Shown in pieces: positions 35,407 to 47,045 of a stretch of DNA of 64,000 nucleotides. The position numbers were made by a program, and so were the translations under genes. Source of the stretch: Chlorella sorokiniana (lineage: Eukaryota; Chlorophyta; Trebouxiophyceae; Chlorellales; Chlorellaceae); NCBI GenBank assembly GCA_025917655.1, contig CP084612.1, positions 1,736,001 to 1,800,000 of the forward strand, in the 5' to 3' direction. The first letter of the stretch is position 1. Every line of letters begins with the position of its first letter. The notes under the pieces are model-generated. The model was not told the origin of the DNA. It was given only the letters and a program-made list of their open reading frames with translations, and did not search any database.

Positions 35407-35497
35407 GTGTCGTTGGCCGCGACGTTAAATAAGGAGCTGGACCGTCTGCGACGCCTCCACGAGGTCGCGGGTTCGAATCCCGGCCGAGATACTAGCT
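35407..35497 (+). ncRNA. tRNA-derived sequence with B-box (pseudo-tRNA or SINE head)
   Basis: GCGGG-TTCGAAT-CCCGG at about 35466-35482 is a good T-arm with an RNA polymerase III B-box (GGTTCGAATCC). It is preceded by AGGTC, a normal variable loop. Upstream sequence (TTGGCCGCGACGTTAAAT) resembles a degraded A-box. A full cloverleaf cannot be folded: no ATCTCGG is present to pair with the 3' CCGAGAT. I therefore read it as a tRNA relic or the head of a tRNA-derived SINE. The body would be 35498-35650 and the tail the ACACAACAACAACAAC stretch near 35667. Confidence 0.4.
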
Positions 35498-35688
35498 GGG
35501 AAGGCCGGTACTTTCCGGTGGGCCCGATTGCCACAGAGTTGGCCTGTGCCCCTTCTTCGGGATCGAGCGTTCCTGGCGGTGCTTGCAATACGGAGCTGCT
35601 TGGCTTGCTTGCTTTCCCTATCAGGCTGGATCTAGAGGTTCGTTACCGAACCGCCACGTCCTGTAACACACAACAACAACAACCCCTG

Positions 35689-35689
<1 letters not shown>

Positions 35690-35726
<37 letters not shown>

Positions 35727-35733
35727 CTTTTTT
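35690..35733. repeat. T37 homopolymer run
   Basis: Thirty-seven T (35690-35726), one C, then six T. This is by far the longest homopolymer in a GC-rich window. It could be a minus-strand poly(A) tail of a retrocopy, or a strong pol III terminator after the tRNA-like unit. It also marks the left edge of the LINE. Confidence 0.8.
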
Positions 35734-37679
35734 GCCGAATTCGCCGACAGTCCCCGGACCGCCCCGCACCGCCCCTACTACCTTCCTGAAGGCCCCATGG
35801 GCCCCCAATCGTCTGGTTTGCGCCCCCGGGGGCTTCCTCGGGGGCGACTGGCCAACCTGCAGCGCGGGGCCCTCCGCCCGGCGCCCTTCGGGGCGATTGG
35901 GCTGCAGGTGCTCCCCGCATCGGGTTGCATGGCTCGGCGCCCCGAGCGCGGCCTCGCGATCTCGATCCCCAAGTCCGACGCGTTCAGGTACCCGACACCC
36001 CTCACCTCAGTCACATGGCCCTCCGGGTTGTCGTGCCCGACTACCTCAGCCACGGGGAAGCCCTGGAGCGCCTGAGGGCAGCCGCCGAGCCGACAGTCCT
36101 GGGCCTCCTGGGTAACACCGCCCAGCCCAGCTCCTCCTCCGCACCAGAGGCCGTCATTTCCCTGCCACGCACCATCTCAGACAACGGGACAGCCACGGCG
36201 CACATCTTCGTGCCGACGTCTGTCTTCACCCAGCTCCTGGGCCAGCCCGGCTCTGGCGCGCAGCTCAGCGTGCAGCTGCTGGCTCCCTGGCCGCCTGCAT
36301 CCCCCGCCACCCTGCTCGATTTCAGCCGCCTCCAGTTTCAGACTGCCAGCCTGCGTGGCGTCCCGGGCGCTCTGCCTGGCGCGGTGGCTGCCCAAGCCAT
36401 CCGTGCCGCCTACCCTTGCGTGGTCAGCGCAGCGCGCAAGCAGCTGCCCGGCGGCCTGCTCTCTGATCTTTGCCATCACCATCTCCCTGGACCGGGACGA
36501 CCTCCCTCGCACCTTCCCCATCGAGGTGGACGGACGGGGGAGCACACCGTCGTCGTCGACCGCGACCCTTTGCGCCAGCGGCTGGCTGGCGCACCTGGCG
36601 GTGCTCCCGCTGCCCCCCCCCCCTGGCGCAGCTGGCGGTGCCCCCGCAGCAGCCACTCCTCTCCAGGCGCAGCTGGCGCTGCTGCCCCCGCCCCCACCTG
36701 GCGCGGCAGGCGCTGCCCCCGCTGCCCCCACCTCCCCTCCTGGCGCAGCCGGCGGTACCGCCGCTGCCCTCCCCTTCCCGCCGTGGCGGCAGCGGCTGCC
36801 TCCCCCGGGGCTGCTGTCGTGGACGGTGCAGCTGCTGACTCAGCCGGCACTGGCGACGAGCGTGTGCGTGGTGGCGTGGGCCGCGCTCTGCGCATCGGCA
36901 GTGGGAGGGCTGGCGCGCGGCGCGCTGCCATCCGGGCTGGCCCCATCATCTCCAAGCCCCGCCGTGTCTTGCCTGGCCAGTCAGCCGCTGGCCCCGGCCC
37001 CGGCCCCAGCCCCCGCCCCAGCCCCAATCGCTTTGCGGTGCTGGTGGGCGGGGAGTCCATGGATGCCGACGTGGAGGAGCTGGCGGAGGCAGCCGTTGCC
37101 GCCGCCGCTGCAGCTGCGCCTGCCGCGGGTGCTGCCTGCAGCGCTGCGCCCCCTCTGTGCGACGGCCCCCACCCCCGCGGAGCTGCAGCCTGAGGACGCC
37201 ATGGACGCCATTGCTGAGGAGGCGCCGGCTGCTGGCGAGGCCCAGCCCCTCAGCGCAGCGCCTGCCCAGCCGCAGCCCTCCGCCTCGACGGCCGCCAGCT
37301 CCGACGGGGGCAGCCTGGGCAGCGGCGGCAGCGGGCCGTTTGGGGCGCGTGGCTTTGACGCCATGGTCGGCCGCCTCGCCGAGGAGCGCCAGCAGGAGGT
37401 GGCGGCGGCCGAGCTGGCCACCATCCCCGACAGCCCCAGCGGCGGCGGCGATCTGCAGGGCGGCCTCGCCGGGCGGGGACGCAGGCGCCCCTCTGGCTGC
37501 CCGGCGGCAGCTGCTGTGGACGAGGCCGCCGCCAGCCCCCCTCCGACCCCCCCTCCCTCTCCCTCTCCCTCGCCTGGCGCTGACGGCCCCCTGCGGGCCC
37601 GCGCCGCTCCCTGCGCATCGCCGCTGCCGCCGAGCGGCGCGGCCACACCGCGTGATGCCGCCGGGGACGAGGCCCTCGC

Positions 37680-40600
37680 GGCCCTCGCTGCGCGTCGGCA
37701 GCGTCAACCTGCGGGGCCTGGCTGTGCCGGGGCGGCTGCACGCTGCCGCCGCCCGCTGGCGCGCCGCCCGCTACGACGTCGTGTTCCTGCAGGAGCACCA
37801 CCTCACCTCCCACCTCCACGACCGAGCCACCCTCGCCGCCCTGTCGTCGCTCGGGTGGAAGGCCTACGTCGCCTTCTCCACGCCTGGGGCCTCCGGCTGC
37901 CCCCGGGCGGGACTGCAGTGCTCATCCGCCGCGCCCTCCTTGCCAGCGGGGAGCTGTCTGCGCCCGCGGCCCAGCTCTGCCCCCGCGGCCGGTTCACCGC
38001 CGTCTCAGCCTCCTGGTCAGGCCACCGCCTCCACCTCTGCAGCGTCTACCTGCCCAATGAGCCCAGCGCCCGCTGCACCTACATCCAGTCCAGCCTCGGA
38101 CCGCTGGCAGCGGCCGCCGCTGCTGCCTCCAGGCAGCTGGTGTGGGGCGGCGACTTCAATTTCACACCTGATCCCCACCTCGACCGCCGCTACCTGAGCC
38201 GCACTCCCCTGCGGCGGTCCACCTGCCGCGGCGACGCATCCTCCCTCTCCGCCTTCTCCCTCTTCCTCCCCAGCCTGGTGGACGTCTGGCGCGGGCGCCA
38301 CCCCCACCGGCGCGCCTTCACCTACTCCAACGGCGCCGTGTTTGGCCGCCTGGACCGCATCTACGTCTCCCGCCCGCTTGCGCCCTACGCCACCAGCGCC
38401 ACCGTAGTGCGCGCCCCGTCGCCGACCACAACCCCGTCTCCCTCTCCATCCTGGGCACCCGGCCCCCTGGCGTCGGCCGCCAGCGCCGCCGCCTCCGCCT
38501 CGGCTTCCTCTCCTGCCCCGCTCTGTCCTCGCAGCTGCGGGACTGGCTGGCAGCCTTGGCGCCCCCGGAGGACCCTGCTGCCTTCATCCAGTGGTGGCCC
38601 AGGTTCCAGCGCGCCCTCTACATCTTCTGCCGCCGCCTGCACCGCGCCAGCCGTGAGCTGGGCCCCGCGCCGCCACCGCCCTTGCTGCCCTGGAGGCAGC
38701 TGCTCAGCGGTGGGAGGCTGGGGACGACGGCGCCCTGCCAGAGCTTGCCGCAGCGCACGAGGCGTGGCGGCGGGCAGCCCACTCGGCTGGCATCGCCGAG
38801 GCCACCCAGTTGCGCCGCTACACCTGGCTGCATTGCGGCGAGCGGCCCAACCCCTCCACCTCCCGGCAGCTGCAGCCTGCCCGGCATGTTACCACCATCC
38901 CTGCGCTGCGAGGTTCCGGCGGCGCCTTGCACACCGGCCCCTCAGCCGCTGCGGTGGCGGTGCAGGCAGCCGCGGCCATTTCTGCAGCGCCCACCACCTC
39001 TGCCGCCGCCCAGGATGAGGTCAGCGCAGCGGTGCGCAGTGGCCGCCGCCTCACCGAGCTGCAGGCAGCTTCCCTGGGCGAGGCTGCCTTCTCTGCCGAG
39101 GAGGTGCTGCGCGCCATGCGGCGCGTCAAGCCGGGCAAGTCGCCTGGCCTGGACGGCGTCCCCCGACCTGTACCGCCACTTCCGCACCGCCTTTGCCCCC
39201 TCTTCTCCCGCCTCTTCACCGCCATTGCCTCCACCGGCCAGCTGCCGCGCTCATTCCATGAGGGGCTCATCACCTTCCTCTTCAAGGCTGGCGACCGCGC
39301 TGACCCCGCCTGCTACCGCCCCATCACCCTGCTCGGCGCCGACTATCGCCTCTATGCGCTTGTGCTGGCCCGCCGCCCTGGGCCCTGCCTCGCCTCCGTC
39401 ATCGACCCAGAGCAGGTTGCCTTTGTGCCCGGCCGCCGCATCGGCGACAACATCATGGCCCTGCAGCTCCTCCCCACCTCCTCCGCCGTGCGGGCCGCTG
39501 GGCGCTGGCGGCCTTCTGCGACTTCCGCAAGGCCTACGACACCATCGACCGCTCCTTCCTCTTCCGCATCATGGCGGACCTGGGCGTCGGCGAGGGCTTC
39601 CTCTCCCTGGTCCGCCCCCTCCTCCACGGCACCCGCGCCCGAGCCCTGGTCAGCGGCTTCATCTCCTCTCCCCGCCGACTTCCTGGCAGGCGTGCGCCAG
39701 GGCTGCCCGCTGGCCCCGCTGCTCTACCTGTTTGTCGCCCAGGCCCTGCTTGCCTTCCTGCGCCAGCGTGGCGTTGGCCTGCGCGACCTCCTGCCCGGCT
39801 CCCCCTCACCACCACCACCGGCTGCTATGCTGACGACGCGCACATCCTGTTGGACTCTCCAGCCCAGCTGCCCGCCTTCCTGGGCGCCATGGACACCTTT
39901 GGCGACGCCACCGGGCAGCGCCTCAACCCCTCCAAAACGCAGCTGCTCCCCTCGGCGCCGTGCCCGCCGACGTGGAAGCGGCGCTGCCACCTCCCGCGGC
40001 GCGCCGCGGCCTGCGCGTCGTCTCCTCCGTCACCGCCCTCGGCATCCCCTTTGCCAACGGCGAGCCGCCCGCAGCCGCCACCGCCGCCACCTGGGCCTCC
40101 CTGCTGGCCCGGGTGGAGACCGTGTACGCCCGCATCGCCCGCCTTGGCCTCTCCGTCTTCGGGCGGGCCTTTGCCAGCGCCCGGCTATGGCGTGCCGAAG
40201 CTCCTCTATCACTCCGAGTTCCTGGGCCACCCCCGCCGCCATCGCTGACCGCCTTGCACGCATCACGGCGCGCCTTGTGGATCGCAGCCAGGGCCCCTCC
40301 GCCACGCAGCGGCGCTTTGCCGGCCTGCACCGCGACGTCCTGCCTGGGCGGCCTGCTGACGGCGGCTTTGGGGCGCTGCCCTGGCTCCTCCACATCTCGG
40401 CCCGCCATGCCAGCTGGGCGGCCCGCCTCCTCACCTCCCCTCCGCCTCCCCTCACACACCTCGCAGGGCGGCGGCCCCTCCCCCAGACCCGCCACCTCCC
40501 TTGCCTCCCCTTCCGCCGCTCCCGGCCGCCGCCCCCGCCCCCCGCCTCCCGACGCACCGGCCCCTCCGGAGGAGCGGCTCCCGCCCTGGGTGGCGCTGGC

Positions 40601-41940
40601 GTATGAGCTGCTTGACGGCCTGCCGCCAGCAGGCCTGCTGTTCTGGCCCATCCAGCAGCCCCTGCCGGCGTCGCTCGCCCACCTGCCGCCGCCCCTCCTC
40701 CGCCTGCGGGCAGCCCTCGCCTCCTTGCCACCCCCAGCCGACCTGGCGCCCCAGCAGCTCCGGCCCGGCCCCTGGTGCCTCTCCCTGCCCCTGTGGGGCA
40801 ACCCCTTCCTGGTCTCAGCAGCCCACCCCGCCGGCCTGGACCACGCCTTCACCGACTTCCTGGCAGCAGGGGTGGGCACCCTCGGGCGCGCGCTCGCTGT
40901 TGCGCGGGCTGTGGCGGCAGCGCCCACGCAGGCGGCTTACGTCAGCCTGGTGCGCCACCCGCTCTTGGCCTCCTCCCCGGCGTTTGCACAGCGCCACGTG
41001 GCGGCGGAGCGCCTCGCAGCCCTGCTGGCGGCGGTCCCCGCTGCTTGGGTAGCGGCAGCGCGCGCCGCCGCTGCTGCCGCGGCCCCACCGCAGCCGCCCT
41101 CCCCCGCCCACGTCCTCCACACCCTCCTCCTCCCTCGCCTGGCCTGGCGGCTGCCCGCCGGCCGGCCCGTCAGCTTCGCGCGCGGCTCACCGTGCGCTCA
41201 GCCACCGCGCTGCTGGCGGCGCCAGCTGCCCAACAGCGTGCCAGCCTCCACCTTGCCCCCTTTGCGGCGCTCGCCACCGCCGGCAGCCCCCTTCCCCTTC
41301 CCACCTCCCCGAGCTCCAGGCTGCCATGCGCCGGCTGTGGCACCTGCCCTGGGAGAATGGGCGGAAGGAGGTGTTCTGGCGGCTGGCCTACGATGCCCTC
41401 CCCACCGCAGCCCGCCTGCACCGCGACCAGCCGTGCGAGTGCGGCGCAGGCCCCCGCCCAGACCGCCACCACCACTTCTGGGCATGCCCGGTGGCGCAGG
41501 CCGTTGTCGCCGTTGTCCAGGCGGCGCTGGCGGCCGCGCGCCCCCTGCAGAGCAGCCTGCCCCCTTTTGCCGGCCAACATCTGGCTGGCCCGCGCCCGCC
41601 CGGCCTTGACGCCGGGGTGTGGGGGTGGTCTGCCTGGCGGCTGTCGAAGCCATGGACCGTGGCCGGCGTTCTCTGGCTGCGGCGGCGCTGCGGCGCCGGA
41701 GCGAGCAGCAGCAGCAGCAGCAGCAGCAGCCCCGCCTCGTCCAGCGCTCACTTGACGGCTTCCTGCGGCAGCCCCGGCCTCCTGAGCCCCCTGGCGCGGC
41801 GGCTTCGGCCGCCGCCAGCCGGGAGCCCCCGCCCCCCCGCGAGCCGGCGGCGCCCCGGCGCCGCTGCCTCAGCCCCCCACAGGCCCCCTCCCAGCCGCCT
41901 GCCGGTCGGCGGTCGGTGCGTTTTGGTCTCTCCTTGCTGA
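37680..41940 (+). CDS. LINE endonuclease-reverse transcriptase region
   Basis: The endonuclease shows VGSVNLRGLA at the start, YDVVFLQEHHL, WGGDFNFTPDPHLDR (catalytic Asp/Asn) and AFTYSNGAVFGRLDRIYV. The reverse transcriptase follows with VKPGKSPGLDGV, FLFKAGDRADPACYRPITLL, AFVPGRRIGDNI, AFCDFRKAYDTIDRSFLF (first Asp), VRQGCPLAPLLYLFVAQAL and YADDAHILL (the YxDD box; reconstructed frame). Near 41430 a CECGAGPRPDRHHHFWACP motif matches the zf-RVT type C-C-H-C knuckle seen after RT in plant LINEs. About 8 frame changes are visible between domains. No RNase H domain was recognised. Product, if made, nicks DNA and copies the element RNA at the target. Confidence 0.85.
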
Positions 41941-42650
41941 TTTTCATGCCCTGGACCTGGCGCCTGCCGCTTGGCTTGGCCGCATCCCCACCACACACCC
42001 CTTCTTTTTCACAGACAGTGGCCGCCTGCAGTTGCGGCCTCCCCCGCTCCCTGATGCCTAGCGCCTGATCCCAGGGCCTGTGCCCCGCCCGCCCTGCTGG
42101 GCCTGCGGGGCGGCCCTGCCCCTCGTCCCCGTCTCGTTCCTTTACAGTTGGTCCCCTCTGCTGCTCTCCTGCCTGACCCGCTGCATGACGCTTCAGTGTC
42201 CCCTGCCTGCCCTGTGTCGTTTCCGCCCGCCCGTCTGGCCGCCTCCCGGCTACTGTGCCGGGCGGGCTGCGTCGCATGGCTGTCAGCGGCCTGCTGCTGC
42301 CTTGCTGCGGGGCCCCACCTTCCCCCTTTCCATTCCCATTCTGACCCGTGCTGGCGGCCCTGCGGTTGCGTGCGATGGTGCCCACATGCGTAACCGGCGC
42401 CCTGCCTCCCCGCCTTCCTGTGTCTGCTGCTTCGCTGGCGGCGCTTTGGGTGTGCTCCCAGGCGCCCTCCGCTCCCCTGCCGCCCTCTGCGCCCGATCCC
42501 CGGCATGCGCCGGTGCTTACGCCCTGCCCGCCCGCCCGCCTGCGATGCTTAGATGTTGTACCGGAGCTAGTGGGATGCTCTGCTGTGTGTCCCCAGCGCG
42601 TTACCGCGCCTGGTCTCTGTAACAGTCAAGTCAAGTCAAGTCAATCTGCG

Positions 42651-42925
42651 CCTTCCTGTTACTCTTGCTTCGCTGGCGGCGCTCTGGGTGTGCCCTCAGG
42701 CTCCCTCCGCTCCCCTGCCGCCCTCTGCGTCCAATCCTCCAGCTTGCGCCGGTGCTTACATTCCTGCCCACCCGCCAGCGATGCTTAGCCGTTGCACCAG
42801 AGTTAGTGGGATGCACTGCGATGCGTCTCCAACGCATTACCACGCCTGGTCTCTGTAACAGTCAAGTCAATCTGCGGCATCTGTACTGACGCCAAGCAGT
42901 GCAACACCCCAAGCAGCAATATTTA
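42651..42925 (+). repeat. Second copy of the LINE 3' end
   Basis: Matches 42411-42640, with shared GCTTCGCTGGCGGCGCT, CTTAC, GATGCTTAG, GGGATGC and a final GTCAAGTCAATCTGCGG. Divergence is clearly higher than between this LINE and the copy at 32956. Either a nested, older truncated insertion or an old internal duplication of the 3' UTR. Confidence 0.75.
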
Positions 42926-43017
42926 CCCTGACGTCAAGACTGCCCGAGGACTGCTGCAACAGATGCCGGCTACTTGACACCCGTCCAGGCAGCCATCAAA
43001 GCGAAGAGTGTGCAACA

Positions 43018-45110
43018 TCAATGTGTAAAGCTCATGCTGGATGATGCAGTGTCGCTGGAGCCCTGCCGCTGCATGCTTGCCGTGGGCGCAGGCTCTTGGG
43101 CTGCTTGTTGCTGCCGTCCGACGTCTCCCGCCTCCCAATCATCTGCATGCGCATGTGACTGCCCACGCGCCTCGTCGTCCTCCGGCTGGCAGCCTGGCTG
43201 CAGCGCCTCAGCTGCCACGTACGACGGCAGAACGCCGAGCACGGGTGGCGGGCGCAGCTGGCACGCCACCCAGGCGCGCAGCTGCGCCACCTCGCCCGCT
43301 GCCAGTCGCCGACCGTACGCCTCGACCCGCCGCACGGCATGGTACCACTGCATGGGATGATGTAGGGAGGCACCAGCTGCTACTGATCATGCCTGCAGGG
43401 TGGAGGCAGGCAGCAACAGGTACCCCCCACGGGCGGGCGAAAAGAGCACAGCCGCCACGGGGCCCGTGCAATCTGCCCAGCATCGGCGCAGCCAGCCACT
43501 GTCCCTTTCAAAAGTTATTGGAATGTGCGCGGGGTGCGCAGGATCTTGACCCCCCGCCTCGAGCCAGCACAAACCCAAAGTCTATCTGACCCGAGCATGA
43601 CGCCCACCCGCCCACCTGCATGTCCTCCAGCTGCTGCTGTCGCTTGCCGTGCAGGTTGACGCGCAGGTAGCGCCCCAAGGGGAGGTCGGCGGGCAGCGGG
43701 AAGCGTTGCACCGCGTCTGCATTGTAGGCTCAAGGGTGGGGTGGTGTGTGTATGTGTGTGGGCGTGGGGGAAGAGGGGATGGGCAACGGGATGCCTGCCC
43801 CGCAGGTTGTTTGTGAGCCAGCCCACCAACATCTCGCCCGGGACTGGAGCAGCGGATCAGACAAGGGAACCAACAATGCGCAGACAAGGTGAGCAACAAG
43901 GCAGGTGTCGCTCAGCGCTCGCGGCAGGGGCCGCTGCGGGCGCACCCGTAGCTGCCACCGGGTACTTGATGGACGGCGGCGCCAGGCTCCAGGGCGACGG
44001 TCCCGCCTGGAAGCTGACGTGGCTGGGTGGGTAGACCGGCTCCCCAAACTGCCAGGGGGTGGGCGAGCCGCGGGCGCCAAGAGCGCAGTCAGCCGACAGC
44101 GGCGGCGGCAGGAGCGTGGCGTCGCCAGCGATTGCAGCAGCCCCGCGCTTCGCATGCAGCCGGCCCGCACCCTGCGAACACCTGGTAGTACGCCCGGAAC
44201 ACCGCCAGGTGGACCTCTCGCAGGAGGCACAGCGGCGACCTGCAGCAGCGACGGCCGCACACGTGACATGGGCGCCACATGACCCAGGGGGCGCTGGCGG
44301 CCACCTTAGCAGCCGCTGCACAGGTGCATGCAGGGTGCGTCGTCCCTTGGGGCCCAAAGCGGCCTTTGCCGCCAAACCCCTCTGAGCCCAGGCGCTGAAT
44401 CCAGCCGCCTGTTCCACTGCCGCCCGCCCCCTGCCCCCTGCCAGCGGCCTCACTTGAGCTTGTACAGGAGATACTCCACGGCGTCGGGGCCAGGGGACCC
44501 CGTGCTGCTCCAGAACGTCTCCCCGTCGTCCTCCAGCGTGCACCCTGGTGTGTGTGTGTGTGTGTGTGTGTGTGTTGGGGGGGACAACAGTTGTGGTTGC
44601 GCAGCGCGTGTAGAAAGCAGAAAGAGGAGCTGGGGAGGGGCTCCGCTGCCCGTCAGACACACGCCCACCCACGTGCGCAAACCCGCAAAGCTTGCATCCA
44701 AGCCCGCCCGGCCCCCCCCCGCTGCGGCGCACCCACTGCCTGCTGCGGGTTGTCGGTGCTGGAGGCCTCCACGCTCGCCAGCAGCAGCGGCTCCAGGCCG
44801 GCGCAAACCCCCTCCTCGGCTGGGAACTGTGGCTCCTCCCGCTCGCCCTCGTCGCAGAAGGCGAAGCCGCGCCCGACCAGCACCTGCAGGCGGGGTGGGG
44901 GGCCGTGCCAGCGCCAGCGGTCGGGCGCAGACCGCCGACCGCAACCACTTGGCACAGGCTGTCCTGCGCTGCAACACTGTTCAAGCCTCTCTGTGCACAC
45001 GATCGTAAAGCCTTGAAGGGGGCGGCACCTGTCTGAAGGCGCGCATGAGACCAGCCCGAGCGGGCAAAAACTCCTCCATGAACTCTTCCGCCGGCGCGAC
45101 GCTGCACAAA
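43018..45110 (-). CDS. F-box-type protein with plant At4g00755-like C-terminal region
   Basis: Minus-strand exons give EEFMEEFLPARAGLMRAFRQ, VLVGRGFAFCDEGEREEPQF, then DDGETFWSSTGSPGPDAVEYL, LREVHLAVFRAYYQ, GEPVYPPSHVSFQAG, IKYPVAAT, AVQRFPLPADLPLGRYLRVN, LHGKRQQQLEDMQ and WYHAVRRVEAYGRRL. The series FWSSTGS, a lipocalin/jelly-roll-like EPVYPP..V.F, FPLP and YLRV.L.GK.Q.Q matches the conserved C-terminal region of plant F-box proteins of the At4g00755 type, which resembles a galactose-binding fold. The F-box itself would lie N-terminal; I could not place it with confidence, and the start is undefined. A poorly conserved, Gln/Ala-rich tail ends at 43018. Probably a substrate receptor of an SCF ubiquitin ligase, if the F-box is present. 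Confidence 0.6.
44547..44575. repeat. (TG)n microsatellite in an intron of the F-box-type gene
   Basis: A pure TG run of about 26 bp. On the gene's strand it is a CA run directly upstream of the acceptor leading to GCTLEDDGETFWSS. Confidence 0.9.
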
Positions 45111-45281
45111 CAGAGTGACCGATCTCCAGCCTTCGGATGCAACCAGGGAAGGCTACAAGGCAGCCATGCGCTCTGCCAACGTCAGCACTGCATCGGAAGT
45201 TGTCCTTCAAATCACTGCAGCTGTCGTGCATTGCCATCCTGTGCCCAGTTTTCAGCCCTGGCTGGGCATGGCGCAGCTGTG

Positions 45282-46890
45282 ATGAACGGCGTGCAGGTGG
45301 TGCTCTTCTCCACCTCGAGTGCAGGCACTCTGAAAGTGAAGTCTGACATCGGCCGCATCAAGAACCTGCTGGATGCAAAGAGGGTCCAATATGAAGAGGT
45401 GCGCGGGGAACGCGATCAGTCGCCTTCAAGCCGGGAGGTGCTTGGGCAGCCTGTAGCTGCTCTCAACCAGGCTGCGCGCCGGCCTGAGTCAGGGGATCGT
45501 ACATGTCGAGCGCCCATGCGTCGCCAGGCCGGCCTTCTCCTGCCGCCGCTGCCGCCACCGGCTGCAGCCCTCCCCCCCGCTGCAGCGTGCTGCTTTGCCC
45601 ACTGTTGCAGCCCATCGCTGCAGCCGACCCCGCGCTTCTTGCTGCCCCCCCCCCCCCGCCCCCACCCCCACCCCCCACCCCCACCCCACCCCACCCAACC
45701 CCCACCCACCCACACAGGTGGACCTTGCCATGGAGCCGCACCGGCGTGAGGCCATGCTGGGTGGCAGCGAGGGCGTGAGGAGCCTGCCGCAGGTGCACGT
45801 CAACGGGCGGTTCATCGGCAGCGCCGACGAGCTGCAGGAGCTGGAGGACTGGGGAGCTGTCCGCCATCCTCCGCGGCCTCTCCCCCGAGGAAGGCGGCGG
45901 CGGCTGCGGCGGCGGCGGCGGCGGCGGGCCTGGCCTCCACCGCCGCCGAGCAGCTGCTCCCTGCTGCCGCGGCGCGCCGCTGGCAGCCGCCCGGGCGTGG
46001 CGGCCGTCGCCGCGGCGGCTGCATCCACGCAGCCTGACGCCCCGCAGGCTGGGTTGCCTGCTGCGCAGGCCGAGGGCGAGGCTGTCCTGGCTGCGCCTGG
46101 GCCGTCGCCTGCCCCACCGGAATCGGACGAGCCAGCGGCACCCTCGCCACGCCCTGCCGAGCCGGCTGCAGAGAAGGCGCAGCCTGCGGCAGAGCCTGCG
46201 GAGGAGGCAGAGGACCGGGCTCTTGCCTGCCAGGTGGCGGCGGCCGCTTGCGCTGCCGTGCTAGCCGCCGAGGCCGCCGCGGAGGCAGAGGCGGATCGAG
46301 AGCGAGCGACAGCGGCGGCAGAGCTGGCGGCGGCGGCGGTGGCGGGCGCCCTCGCAGCCGCGCAGGCGGATGCCAGCCGGGCGACCGCCGAGGAGCGGCT
46401 GGCGGCGGCTGTCGCGGCTGCTTTTGAGCCCGAGGCGCTGGCGGCGGCGCAGCGCCCGCCCGTAGCCGCTCTCGCAGGGCAGGAGCAGCAGCCAGAGCAG
46501 GTGGCGGCGGCTGCTGGTGTGCAAGGCGCTGCGGCTGCGGCCAGCCTGGCCCCAGCCGCGGGCTCCGTCACCCCGCGCAGCCAGCGGCGCGCCGCCGCCG
46601 CGCGCAGCGCTGCGGCGGCAGCCGCCGTCGCCGCCATCCAAGCGAGCGCGGCGGACATCATAGACCGCGCGCTGCGGGCGGCGCAGCGGCTGGAAAGCGG
46701 CGCTCAGACGCCGCGGGAGGGCCAGGAGAACGCGCGCCGGCCAGCCCGCGGCGGCGCGCCCCAAGCCGTCGCTTGTGGCGCTGCAGATGGCGGCGGCGGA
46801 GCTGCCCTCCCGGACGCCGACCAGGCCCACCTCATCTGTTCCCCCATCAGGCTGCGGCCGGAGCTGCCGCAGCTGGCGGGGAGGCGCTAG
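45282..46890 (+). CDS. SH3BGR/glutaredoxin-like domain with long Ala-rich tail
   Basis: Exon 1 (45282-45398) codes for MNGVQVVLFSTSSAGTLKV and IGRIKNLLDAKRVQYEE. Exon 2 (from 45719) gives VDLAMEPHRREAML, LPQVHVNGRFIGSADELQEL and EDWG. This is the thioredoxin-like fold of SH3BGR-like proteins: ββα, then LPQVF.ng..iG..de..el. The redox CxxC is absent (SAGT instead), as in that family. After a one-base gap in a G run (45851-45854) the domain ends ELSAILRGLSPEE. A ~330-residue Ala/Glu/Arg-rich region follows, likely helical or coiled coil, with further uncertain frame in its first part. It ends at 46890, 155 nt before the JMJD5 start. Function of the tail is unknown. Confidence 0.7.
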
Positions 46891-47045
46891 AGGCGCCCGG
46901 GGCACGCGGGGCGGGCAAGGCGCGCCCCCAGCTGCCGCTGCACGCCGCAGACCCAGCGGCGGCGGCAGCGAGCCCAGCGTCTGGGCTCCTCAAGGGCTTA
47001 GACAACAGTAGCAGACCAGTAGACCACAGTTTTGAACTAGCAGCA

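Larger units (their letters stand above)
35734..42925 (+). mobile_element. Long LINE (non-LTR retrotransposon), near full length
   Basis: About 7 kb, plus strand. Order: short 5' leader; an ORF1-like region from MALRVVVPDYLSHGEALERL at 36015; Ala/Pro-rich low-complexity sequence; AP-type endonuclease; reverse transcriptase; a C-terminal Cys/His motif; and a 3' UTR with short AAGTC repeats near 42621-42645. The order EN-RT-CCHC-like fits the L1 clade of plants and algae. The coding frame changes many times, so this copy is either decayed or affected by the same base losses as the host genes. A block from about 42411 is repeated from 42651, so the tail is either internally duplicated or followed by a second truncated copy. 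No target-site duplication could be assigned by eye. Confidence 0.85.

Noticed and set aside
35430-35500. A second permuted tRNA
   Set aside because: No sequence able to pair with CCGAGAT lies within about 250 nt on either side.
35690-35733. Poly(A) tail of the long LINE
   Set aside because: It lies at the 5' side of the plus-strand LINE and in the wrong orientation for its tail.
36355-37200. Separate host gene in the Ala/Pro-rich frames
   Set aside because: It is continuous with the LINE coding region and has only low-complexity sequence.
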